A DNA stretch of 64,000 bases, from the NCBI RefSeq assembly GCF_006352025.1, contig NZ_CP040936.1:4094001-4158000 (forward strand), read 5' to 3'. The notes under the pieces were generated by a model that did not search any database, was not told the DNA's origin, and worked only from the letters and a program-made list of their open reading frames with translations. This document shows positions 44,217 to 52,000 of this stretch, piece after piece. The DNA comes from Hymenobacter sp. DG01. GTDB lineage: Bacteria > Bacteroidota > Bacteroidia > Cytophagales > Hymenobacteraceae. Numbering within the stretch: the first letter of the stretch is position 1; each line of letters opens with the position of its first letter. The position numbers and the translations under genes were made by a program.

Positions 44217-44224
44217 TAGATTTG
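44217..44224 (+). promoter_or_regulatory. Bacteroidota -7 element for the GAPS4-like cassette
   Basis: TAGATTTG, exact TAnnTTTG, 27 nt before the ATG at 44251. The cassette thus carries its own promoter matched to Bacteroidota sigma factor. Confidence 0.6.
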
Positions 44225-44250
44225 TAGATTGGCCTGAACAAACTAATTAT

Positions 44251-45165
44251 ATGGGAGAAAAATCTAAAACGCTTGGCGAACTTGGTGAAAACAAAGTCAA
44301 GTATCTAATGGATTTAGTAGGCTGGAGCCCGAATACTAAAAATTTATCCATTCCTTGTATTGCCAGTGAGGAACATAAAGAAAATATTGAGCCTAGAAGG
44401 ACTCACGGTATTGACGCTCTTTACAGATATGAGTGTCCACTTGTAGAAAATAGCTTGGCATTCGTAGTGGTATCGTCTAAAAATCAAGGCGATTATAATG
44501 CTAAACCCACCATAGCCAAAAAGTACTTTGTTGAACTTGCTAATACAATAAACTGCTTTAAGGAATCTGAAATAAGAAAAGATATATCTAAGCTTTATAA
44601 ATTGAATAGAAAATATATTGGAATTGTATTTTGGCTGTCGGAAGGTGATGATGAAATTGATTTGATAAACAAATTTTCTGAGGAAAATTTGTTGCCAGGT
44701 GTTAAAAACACTTTTCATGCTATTGTATTGATAGATAATTTAAAGGCAAATTTTCTGTTTGATTCGGTAAATTATGTTAAAGACAATTACATTAATACCG
44801 AATTTTATTATCATAACACAGGTTACAATTCTTCTCCAACAAATAGGATTACCTCCGGTCATATATTGCCTGCAGAGGTGATTAATTCTGGCTTGTTGAC
44901 ATTCAAAGCTAGTGAAGGTGATATTGACTGTCTTATAGTAGTGTCCATAGAAAGGTATTCCGAAGAAGGTTTTAAGAGATTAATATCTTTATGTCAAAAT
45001 ATCACTGATAATTGGGTCGAAAAAGTTGTTATTCTTTTTGGTGAATACAACAACACTGATAGTTCTTCTGTTGACAAGGTGAAATTATCAGTAAAAGATG
45101 ATAAATTTACCAGAAAAATAGATGTAAATTCCTTTAAACAATCTCTGAGAAATGTCAATATCTAA
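44251..45165 (+). CDS. GAPS4a-like PD-(D/E)XK nuclease-fold protein
   Basis: 304 residues, soluble, strongly AT-rich compared with neighbours. The N-terminal 80 residues look like a restriction-endonuclease fold: helix with E10/E13 (KTLGELGENKVKYLMDLVGW), D55 in THGIDALYRYECPL and strand FVVVSSKNQ with K77; the acid expected two residues before K77 is Ser75. Next come KKYFVELANTINCFKESEIR and YIGIVFWLSEGDDEIDL. This order (GE helix, THGID, S-S-K, long helix with CFK, FWLSEG) matches my memory of GapS4a, the nuclease of the GAPS4 anti-phage pair. The gene overlaps the next by 14 nt, so they are co-translated. Identification from recall, not from search. Confidence 0.72.
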   Translation: MGEKSKTLGELGENKVKYLMDLVGWSPNTKNLSIPCIASEEHKENIEPRRTHGIDALYRYECPLVENSLAFVVVSSKNQGDYNAKPTIAKKYFVELANTINCFKESEIRKDISKLYKLNRKYIGIVFWLSEGDDEIDLINKFSEENLLPGVKNTFHAIVLIDNLKANFLFDSVNYVKDNYINTEFYYHNTGYNSSPTNRITSGHILPAEVINSGLLTFKASEGDIDCLIVVSIERYSEEGFKRLISLCQNITDNWVEKVVILFGEYNNTDSSSVDKVKLSVKDDKFTRKIDVNSFKQSLRNVNI

Positions 45166-46066
45166 CCTTGAAGATAATAGTGCATCTGAATTCTGGTTGC
45201 CTCAAGGAGGGCAGTTAATATCTATTTTGTCTTCGTATAATATCAAAGATTTTGACTTGTATTCCTTGCTTAAGAAAAAAGGAATGCTAGTGGGTGAAAG
45301 AGATAGAAAGCAAATGATAATGCTTCTTGCTTCAACTCTTATTACTCCAGCTGATTTTATTTATTTAGCTAAGCGTATCTCTGATAGAGAGGATAAATAC
45401 AGAACAATAGAGGCTAGTATTCAGGCTAACGAAGACGCTGATGTAATAAGTGATATAATAACTAAGGAATATATAGATAGACTGATGGGGGCATCATCTG
45501 ATAAGTATCCGACCTTTTCTATAAGAGATATTGAGTATGAAAGCCACAGTGATGGTAAAGTTTCTGTTATAGGTAAAGTCGAAACCCACGACTGGGTTAG
45601 AAGCTTGCAGGCTACATCTAAACTTCATGATTTCTCCTTTGAAGTAGAGTATACAGGAAACTCTGTTCGATATATATCGGGTACGACAACATTAGAGACA
45701 AAAAAACTAATCAGATATATCCGTGATGAAGTTAATAAAACCTTAAAAACAAACGGTGTGGTTAATAGAAGATCTAAAATTTTCATTTTAAGAAATAATT
45801 ACTTTAATAATCAAATATCTATGTTTGAGTTTTTTAGGAAATTTGAATCAAATGAATATTCGTGTTTAAAATTTATTAAAACTATCGATATTATATTTAA
45901 TATCCATGAGCTTGCTAGAGTCCCTAAAGAATTCAAGTGGATGAAGGAAAAAATAAACGAAATTTCCCTTAAAGGTGATAATATAGAATCTAATGATGTT
46001 GTTAAATTAGGTGAAAAGGTTGCTTGGATTTTGGGGAAATTGAGTCTGAATTCAGTTTTACAGTAA
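45152..46066 (+). CDS. GAPS4b-like partner protein (apparently cut short by a frameshift)
   Basis: 304 residues to the in-frame stop at 46066. The N-terminus has the winged-helix-like pattern SEFWLPQGGQLISILSSYNI followed by YSLLKKKGMLVGERDRKQM and LLASTLITPADFIYLAKRIS, which recalls the GAPS4b N-terminal domain. The rest is Lys/Ile/Asn-rich, with no catalytic motif seen. The last 11 residues (KLSLNSVLQ and before) probably lie out of frame: at the G run 46033-46036 one extra G would continue into GEIESEFSFTVNELQGRCVI, encoded to 46314, giving about 385 residues. GAPS4 needs both proteins for phage defence in published work; activity here depends on whether the shift is real. Confidence 0.7.
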   Translation: MSISNLEDNSASEFWLPQGGQLISILSSYNIKDFDLYSLLKKKGMLVGERDRKQMIMLLASTLITPADFIYLAKRISDREDKYRTIEASIQANEDADVISDIITKEYIDRLMGASSDKYPTFSIRDIEYESHSDGKVSVIGKVETHDWVRSLQATSKLHDFSFEVEYTGNSVRYISGTTTLETKKLIRYIRDEVNKTLKTNGVVNRRSKIFILRNNYFNNQISMFEFFRKFESNEYSCLKFIKTIDIIFNIHELARVPKEFKWMKEKINEISLKGDNIESNDVVKLGEKVAWILGKLSLNSVLQ

Positions 46067-46314
46067 ATGAACTGCAAGGCAGATGTGTTATTAAGTACGG
46101 TTTTCCAGCTGGTCATAAAAAAACAAGAAAAGGTAATAGTAGGAGTGTTGAGTTTGAAACTAAATTAGTAAGTATAGAAATGAATAATAAAAGTTCTATT
46201 GTTAAAAAAGCAATTGTTGCAGATTTTAATGCGAGAAAAGCTCTTATTTGTAGCGAGATGATAAATATTGGAAAGTTGAAAAACGATGTTGATAATCAAA
46301 TAAATTTGATATGA
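46037..46314 (+). pseudogene. C-terminal fragment of the GAPS4b-like gene
   Basis: Reads in the next frame: IESEFSFTVNELQGRCVIKY, GFPAGHKKTRKGNSRSVEFE and KKAIVADFNARKALICSEMI to the stop at 46314. The only start codon is a TTG at 46024 inside the previous gene, with no ribosome site, so it is best seen as the C-terminal third of the same protein. The composition is the same as upstream. A clean terminator hairpin follows only after this fragment, which also argues that the original gene ended here. Confidence 0.7.
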
Positions 46315-46327
46315 ATCCTTTGTAAAA

Positions 46328-46365
46328 CAGAGGGCTTCCTAGTTAGACTAGGAAGCCCTCTGTTT
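46328..46365. terminator. Terminator between the cassette and mfd
   Basis: CAGAGGGCTTCCTAGT, loop TAG, perfect complement, then TTT. On the minus strand the stem is followed by TTTTACAAAGG. It can end the cassette and mfd. Confidence 0.8.
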
Positions 46366-46373
46366 AATCATTC

Positions 46374-49300
46374 CTACACCCCTACCTTCTCCACGCTGCC
46401 CAACTCGCTCAGGATACGCTTGGCGGCCTGGACGTTCTTCACGTCCTCGACGGAGAGGATGAGCTGCTCCTTGCGCTCCTTCATGGAAGCGGAGCGGGGG
46501 TGGGTTTGCACGTAGCTGAGGATGTTGCCGAAGGTGTCGCTCTGGAAGTACCGCTCGTTGTTGGTGGCCGGAATAAAGCCTTTCAGCAGGTTCTTCTTCA
46601 GCGTCAGCTTCTCGAAGCCCACCTGGCAGGCTTGCCAGCGCAGGCGCACGATGTCGGCCAGCTGCTCCACCTCCTGGGGTAGCGGCCCGAAGCGGTCCAC
46701 CATGCCGTTGATGACTTTGCGCAGGTCCTCGGGGCTTTTGGCCCTATCCAGTTTGCTGTACAGCTGCAGGCGCTCCGATACGCTGCTCACGTAGGAATCG
46801 GGGATGAGGATTTGCAGGTCCGTTTCGATGTTGCACTCCTTGGGGCCGCTGGTGCCGGCCGCTTCCTGCAGGCGCTGGGTAGGGTCGCCGAGGAACAGGT
46901 CGCGGAACTCGGTTTCCTTCAGCTCCTGCACCGCCTCGTCCAGAATCTGGTGGTAGGTCTCGAAGCCCAGGTCGTTGATAAAGCCCGACTGCTCGCCGCC
47001 CAGCAGGTTGCCCGCCCCCCGGATGTCCAGGTCGCGCATGGCCACGTTGAAGCCCGCGCCCAAGTCCGAGAATTCCTCCAGGGTGCTCAGGCGCTTGCGG
47101 GCGTCGCTCGGCAGGCCCGCCACCGGGGGCGTGAGCAGGTAGCAATACGCCTTCTTGTTGGAGCGGCCCACCCGGCCCCGCATCTGGTGCAGGTCAGAGA
47201 GGCCGTGCATGTGGGCCCGGTTGATGATGATGGTGTTAGCGTTCGGAATATCCAGGCCACTCTCGATGAGCGTGGTGCTCACCAGCACGTCGTAGTCGCC
47301 ATCCACGAACTTCATCATTCGCTTTTCCAGCAGGTCGCCGTCCATCTGCCCGTGCACGTAGGTCACGCGGGCATCGGGCACCAGGCGCAGAATCATATTG
47401 GCCTGCTCCTCAATGTCCTTCACCCGGTTATGCACATAAAACACCTGCCCACCCCGCTTCAGCTCGCGGGCAATGGCGTCGCGCACCAGCATCTCATCAA
47501 ATACGTGCAGCTCGGTTTGCACGGGTTGGCGGTTGGGTGGGGGGGTAGCAATTACCGACAGGTCGCGGGCGCCCATCAAGGAGAAGTGCAGGGTGCGCGG
47601 AATGGGCGTGGCCGAGAGGGTCAGCGTATCCACGTTCACCTTCAGCTCCTTGAGCTTGTCCTTGGTTTTTACCCCGAACTTCTGCTCCTCGTCGATGATG
47701 AGCAGGCCCAGGTCCTTGAACTTCACGTCCTTGTTCGTGAGGCGGTGCGTACCGATGAGGATGTCGGTTTTGCCCTCCGCCACCCGGCCCAGGGTTTCCT
47801 TGATTTGCTTGGTAGTCTTGAAGCGGTTTACGTACTCCACCGTCACGGGCAGGTTGCTAAGCCGCTCCCGGAAGGTTTTGTAGTGCTGCATGGCCAGAAT
47901 GGTAGTGGGTACCAGCACGGCTACCTGCTTGCCATCGGCCACGGCCTTGAAGGCGGCCCGAATGGCTACTTCCGTCTTGCCGAAGCCCACGTCGCCGCAC
48001 ACAAGGCGGTCCATGGGGTGGGGCACCTCCATGTCGCGCTTCACGTCTTCAGTGGCCTTGGCCTGGTCGGGCGTGTCCTCGTAGATGAAGCTCGATTCCA
48101 GCTCGGCCTGCATAAAGGAGTCGTGGGCGAAAGCGTGGCCGGGCGCGGTTTTGCGCTTGGCGTACAGCCGGATCAGTTCGGCCGCAATATCCTTCACCTT
48201 CTTCTTAACCGACTTCTTCTTGTTTTCCCACTCCGGCGAGCCCAGCTTGCTCATGGTGGGCGGCGTGCCCTCGGCCCCGCTGTACTTGGCAATTTTGTGC
48301 AGGGCGTGGATGCTCACCGTCAGCACGTCGTCGTCGCGGTACACCAGCCGGATGGCCTCCTGCACCCGGTCGTTGATTTCTACCTGCGTGAGGCCCGCAA
48401 AGCGCGCAATGCCGTAGTCCTGGTGCACCACGTAGTCGCCGGGCACCAGGGTGCGTAGCTCCTTCAGGGTCAGGGCCTTTTTCTTCGAGAACTTCCTACC
48501 CTCCTGGGCGCGGTAAAACCGCTCGAACAGCTGGTGGTCGGTGTACACCACCAGTTTCAGGTTTTCGTCGATGAAGCCCTCGCGCAAGCCCAACAGCATG
48601 TGCTGAAACTGTACGTTGTTATCCAGCTCATCGAAGATGGTGCGCAGGCGGTCGGCCTGGCGGACCTGCTCGGCGGCAATAATATTGGTGTAGCCCTTCG
48701 CCTGGTTGTCGTGCAGGTTCTTGACGATGCGGTTGAAGTCCTTGTTGAAGCTGGGCTGGGGCTTGGTAGTGAACTGGAATTCCTCAGCGCCCTTGAAGTA
48801 AAAGCGCTTGCCGAACTCCACCACCGGAAAGCCTTCCAGCAGCTTCTTGAACGTCTTGCCCGACTCAAACAAATCGGCGGGCTTGCTCACTACCTGGGTG
48901 CCGCCCGCTACCTCCAGCAGCTCCTTAAAGCTGGCTTCGGCCTTGTCGAACGACTCATCCACCACGTCCAGGGTCTGGCGCACGTCCTTGGCCCAGATGC
49001 AGGTGTTCTTCGGGATGAAGTCCAGGAAAGCCTCCCGCGTTTCCTGCAGCAGCTTGGTTTGCACGTTCGGGATGATGCTCACCTGCTGGCGCTTCTCCAC
49101 CGACAGCTGACTTTCGGGGTCAAACGTCCGAATCGTCTCCACCTCGTCCCCGAACAGCTCGATACGGTAGGGCAGCTCGTTGGCGTAGGAGAAAATATCC
49201 ACGATACCGCCGCGCACCGCAAACTGCCCCGCCTCATACACAAAGTCGGTCCGCTCAAAGTCGTACTCCGCCAGCATGTCGCTGATGAAGTTTACGTCCA

Positions 49301-49901
49301 GCTTGTCGCCCACTTTCACCACAAAGGTGTTGGCCACCAGGCTTTTCTTGTTGATAACCTTCTCGAACAAGGCCTCCGGATACGTCACAATAAGCGCCCC
49401 CGTGGTACCGGGCACCTGGCGTGGGGTAGCCTCCGGCGTTTCCGTCACCTCGCCTGAGCCCAGCACCGCCAGCGGCGAGGCTGGCGTTTCGGCCGCCGCG
49501 GCGGCCGCTTCCCGGCGGGCCGTGTTGAGGCGGTTGAGCACTTCGGCCCGCATCAGCACATTGGCGTTTTCCGTCTCATCGAAGCGGTAGGGGTGCTTGT
49601 AGGAGCTCGGGAACAGCAGCACCTCCGGCCCGTCGGGGAGCAGGCTCTGCAGGTCGGCCATGAAGTAGGCAGCTTCTTCCTTATCGTGCAGGATAAACAG
49701 GTGGGACAGCGGGCCATGCGTGACGGCGGCGGCCACCACCGCATCCTGGCTGCCTACCAGACCGCGCAGCTGCAGGCGCAAATCAGCGTTCCGGCTTTGG
49801 TCGGGGGTAGGGATAGGCCGGGCCGCCCCGTGCAGGCGGGCCGACAGAATCTGCACGTCGGTATCGAGGCGGTATAGACGAAGGAAATCGGAGACTTTCA
49901 A
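46374..49901 (-). CDS. mfd: Transcription-repair coupling factor Mfd
   Basis: 1175 residues, full length. Domains in order: UvrB-like N-terminal region (GLVGSQDAVVAAAVTHGPLS; IVTYPEALFEKV; AGQFAVRGGIVDIFSYA), the RNA polymerase interaction domain (VPGDYVVHQDYGIARFAG ... LVYRDDDVLTVSIHALHKI), the RecG-type translocase (Walker A GDVGFGKTEVAI; DEEQ in LLIIDEEQKFGV; SATPIPRTL; VHGQMDGDLLEKRM; QMRGRVGRSNKKAYCYLL) and the C-terminal TRCF domain. Mfd pushes stalled RNA polymerase off damaged DNA and recruits UvrA. Next to the AT-rich cassette, it marks the stable chromosomal flank. Confidence 0.97.
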   Translation of the reverse strand: MKVSDFLRLYRLDTDVQILSARLHGAARPIPTPDQSRNADLRLQLRGLVGSQDAVVAAAVTHGPLSHLFILHDKEEAAYFMADLQSLLPDGPEVLLFPSSYKHPYRFDETENANVLMRAEVLNRLNTARREAAAAAAETPASPLAVLGSGEVTETPEATPRQVPGTTGALIVTYPEALFEKVINKKSLVANTFVVKVGDKLDVNFISDMLAEYDFERTDFVYEAGQFAVRGGIVDIFSYANELPYRIELFGDEVETIRTFDPESQLSVEKRQQVSIIPNVQTKLLQETREAFLDFIPKNTCIWAKDVRQTLDVVDESFDKAEASFKELLEVAGGTQVVSKPADLFESGKTFKKLLEGFPVVEFGKRFYFKGAEEFQFTTKPQPSFNKDFNRIVKNLHDNQAKGYTNIIAAEQVRQADRLRTIFDELDNNVQFQHMLLGLREGFIDENLKLVVYTDHQLFERFYRAQEGRKFSKKKALTLKELRTLVPGDYVVHQDYGIARFAGLTQVEINDRVQEAIRLVYRDDDVLTVSIHALHKIAKYSGAEGTPPTMSKLGSPEWENKKKSVKKKVKDIAAELIRLYAKRKTAPGHAFAHDSFMQAELESSFIYEDTPDQAKATEDVKRDMEVPHPMDRLVCGDVGFGKTEVAIRAAFKAVADGKQVAVLVPTTILAMQHYKTFRERLSNLPVTVEYVNRFKTTKQIKETLGRVAEGKTDILIGTHRLTNKDVKFKDLGLLIIDEEQKFGVKTKDKLKELKVNVDTLTLSATPIPRTLHFSLMGARDLSVIATPPPNRQPVQTELHVFDEMLVRDAIARELKRGGQVFYVHNRVKDIEEQANMILRLVPDARVTYVHGQMDGDLLEKRMMKFVDGDYDVLVSTTLIESGLDIPNANTIIINRAHMHGLSDLHQMRGRVGRSNKKAYCYLLTPPVAGLPSDARKRLSTLEEFSDLGAGFNVAMRDLDIRGAGNLLGGEQSGFINDLGFETYHQILDEAVQELKETEFRDLFLGDPTQRLQEAAGTSGPKECNIETDLQILIPDSYVSSVSERLQLYSKLDRAKSPEDLRKVINGMVDRFGPLPQEVEQLADIVRLRWQACQVGFEKLTLKKNLLKGFIPATNNERYFQSDTFGNILSYVQTHPRSASMKERKEQLILSVEDVKNVQAAKRILSELGSVEKVGV

Positions 49902-49926
49902 AGCGGGTATCGGCTAGAGGAGGAGG

Positions 49927-49934
49927 CAAAGGTA
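49927..49934 (-). promoter_or_regulatory. Bacteroidota -7 element for mfd
   Basis: TACCTTTG on the minus strand, exact TAnnTTTG, 25 nt before the ATG at 49901. Confidence 0.6.
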
Positions 49935-49975
49935 GAAGCCCGGCCGAATGAATATCCGGTCGGGCAAAGGGCAAC

Positions 49976-50055
49976 TGTCATTCCGAGCAAAGGGAGGAAT
50001 CTGGGTCAGGCCATTGAATGGTCAGCTCAGGTTTTCCTATTTGCCCGGAACGACA
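49976..50055. repeat. Degenerate inverted repeat (TGTCATTCCGAGC type)
   Basis: TGTCATTCCGAGCAAAGGGA at 49976 faces TTGCCCGGAACGACA at 50041-50055 on the other side of an 80-nt element. The arms match at about 15 of 20 positions. No gene within. Confidence 0.55.
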
Positions 50056-50191
50056 CGGCGGCTGACAGGACGTCAGGCGCGTGCCTTACTCAATACCGCC
50101 CCCGCGCCCCGAAAGTTTCCGACACATTTCGGTAACACTCGCGTATCTTCCTACCTCACGCAGTACAAGTAGCCCCGGTGGGTGTAAGGCT

Positions 50192-50404
50192 ATGACGGAC
50201 AAGCAACAGCACAGCGGCTCGGAGGAGTGGGATAACCTCCTGAGCCACCTGCGCCAGATTCGGGAACAGGTGCGCCAGCAAGGCCCCCTGCCCGACCACG
50301 AAAAACAGGAAGTCGCCAATGCGTTTCACCGCGGCCTGGAGCTGCTGGAAAACCAGGTTCGCGACATGGAAGGCGGCCTGCGCGGCAGTTCCGGCCGGTG
50401 GTGA
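50192..50404 (+). CDS. Short helical protein, unknown
   Basis: 70 residues from the ATG at 50192 (MTDKQQHSGSEEWDNLLSHL); longer readings start in repeat sequence and are not credible. It is one long amphipathic helix (RQIREQVRQQGPLPDHEKQE, ANAFHRGLELLENQVRDMEG) with Gly/Arg at the end, probably a coiled coil. Host-like GC content and codon use support a real gene. No family recognised. Confidence 0.55.
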   Translation: MTDKQQHSGSEEWDNLLSHLRQIREQVRQQGPLPDHEKQEVANAFHRGLELLENQVRDMEGGLRGSSGRW

Positions 50405-50459
50405 GGGGTAGGAAAGTATGTAAAGCAAGCCACACCCTGCCGACAGCAATAAAAACACC

Positions 50460-50555
50460 TGTCATCCTGAGCCTAAGCGAAGAACCTCCACCATTAGCTA
50501 ACTCCTTACGTGAGGACGAAGCGGTAAAGATCCTTCGCTTAAGCTCAGGATAACA
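50460..50555. repeat. REP-like inverted repeat (TGTCATCCTGAGC type)
   Basis: TGTCATCCTGAGCCTAAGCG at 50460 faces its near-complement ending TTAAGCTCAGGATAACA at 50555. About 24 of 28 arm positions pair. The motif is of the kind often dispersed in Cytophagales genomes. Confidence 0.7.
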
Positions 50556-50682
50556 GACGCCTTTTCGTGTGTATGTACGCCGCCATAGCTTAGTCAGGCG
50601 GGCAGAAGATTAGGCCAAAACTGCATACGGAAGCCACCTGCGGCGGTATCTTCGTGGCTTATTCTCTTCTATCTTTTTCTTA

Positions 50683-51423
50683 GTGCGCGGTTCTTCTCAC
50701 CTGGCCATTGGCCTGATTACCGGCGTGGCCGTGGCGGGCCTCGTGCCGGGTATTCCGTTTTCAGCCGCTGGCATTGCTTTGGCCGGCTTCTCGTCCCTGG
50801 CTCCTGACCTCGACCACCCCGGCTCCCGGCTCAGCAAGCGCCTGGGTTTCGCCCAAAGCTACGTGCGCTGGGCGTTTGTAGCGGTAGCGGCCGGACTGGC
50901 CCTGTACACTCATTTTCAGCTCCCGCCCGGCCCCGATAGGCGCATGGGCTTTACGGCGGCGCTGGCGTTTGGACTTATCGGGGCCGCCATGCAGGGCGAC
51001 TCTACCCGCAAGCTGGCACTCCTGTTCACAGGTTTGTGCACGGTAGTGGCCGGCCTGTACACCGGCTTCGTGTGGCTGAGCATGTTGGGCCTGTTTGTGG
51101 GGGTAGCCCCCTACACCTCCCACCGTTCCTGGACCCATACGCTCTGGGCCGCCGGCTTCTGGACCTACATCGGGCACCTGGCCAACCAGGGCCTGGGCTG
51201 GCACGGGGTAGCCTGGTTTGCCGGGGGCGGGTACCTCTCGCACCTGCTGGCCGATACGCTCACCAAAGCCGGCGTGAAATGGCTCATGCCCCTCACCGAC
51301 CTGACGCTAAAGATCCCCCTGATCCGGACGGGCTCCAAAAGCGGCAACTTCCTGGAAGTAGCTATTTGCGTCGGCTACGGGCTGCTGGTGCTGGGGCTGG
51401 TGGTGGGCCGGCTGGGCTTCTGA
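50683..51423 (+). CDS. YdjM-type membrane metal-dependent hydrolase
   Basis: 246 residues from GTG at 50683. The family signature is visible: SHLAIGLITG at the N-terminus, LAPDLDHPGSRLSKR, YTSHRSWTHTLWAA and GGGYLSHLLADTLTKAG, giving several His and Asp for a metal site between membrane helices. The E. coli homologue YdjM is LexA-regulated, but nothing here shows an SOS box. Five to six hydrophobic segments. TATCTTCG at 50647 is one base off the -7 consensus. Confidence 0.88.
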   Translation: MRGSSHLAIGLITGVAVAGLVPGIPFSAAGIALAGFSSLAPDLDHPGSRLSKRLGFAQSYVRWAFVAVAAGLALYTHFQLPPGPDRRMGFTAALAFGLIGAAMQGDSTRKLALLFTGLCTVVAGLYTGFVWLSMLGLFVGVAPYTSHRSWTHTLWAAGFWTYIGHLANQGLGWHGVAWFAGGGYLSHLLADTLTKAGVKWLMPLTDLTLKIPLIRTGSKSGNFLEVAICVGYGLLVLGLVVGRLGF

Positions 51424-51904
51424 GGACTGCCCGGCGGCCGGAACCCGCTCCGTTGGTCTGCTGTTCACGGGGCTTGGGCTGCCAGATAGCCCGGCCAGGC
51501 GAAATAATGCCGGTTACAGCCGGCGCCGCTTTACCTTGCCGCCTGGCTGTGGTGCCAGAAACGCGGTTTGCCCACCCGGTTTATCTACCTAGCGCACAGC
51601 CCGGCCTAGCTCAACGCATGGCGTTTAGGCAAAAGCGGCGTATTTTGCACTTATTGAATTCGTATAAAGAATATATATTATATAATATTGTGGAAGAATG
51701 TCATTTACCGCTATATTATTGGTTTATATAACCCGTTGAATATAAGTTGACAGCAGGCGCCTTTCTACGCGCCTCGTTCCCCGGGTAGGTATAACAGAGC
51801 CGTAGCATCACCCGCCTGAAATTTCTGGTAGTTAACTTCTATAAGATCATGAGATAAACCCCCGTCCTTTCGGCAAATGGCACTACCGTAAAAGTGACAA
51901 CTAG
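51424..51904. other. Gene-free region with AT-rich tract
   Basis: About 480 nt without a convincing gene. 51655-51735 is very AT-rich (runs such as ATATATTATATAATATTG). A short open frame here (to 51731) is out of register with host codon use. Could be leftover acquired DNA or a long regulatory region. Confidence 0.4.
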
Positions 51905-51912
51905 TATCTTTG
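51905..51912 (+). promoter_or_regulatory. Bacteroidota -7 element for the NYN gene
   Basis: TATCTTTG, exact TAnnTTTG, leaving a leader of about 80 nt before the ATG at 52001. The leader may hold a cold-shock-type control region, but no structure could be confirmed. Confidence 0.6.
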
Positions 51913-52000
51913 AGCTGGACCATGCCCCGCGCGGGTCCTGCCGAACCAACCTACCCGCTCTTACTCACACACACCTTTTTGCGCTCAACCCGTTTCCTGT

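Noticed and set aside
46024..46314. Separate third gene of the AT-rich cassette
   Set aside because: Starts only from an internal TTG and reads as the continuation of the previous protein after a one-base shift.
46812..48458. 548-residue plus-strand ORF inside mfd
   Set aside because: His/Val-rich antisense shadow of a clearly coding mfd; no start context or domain.
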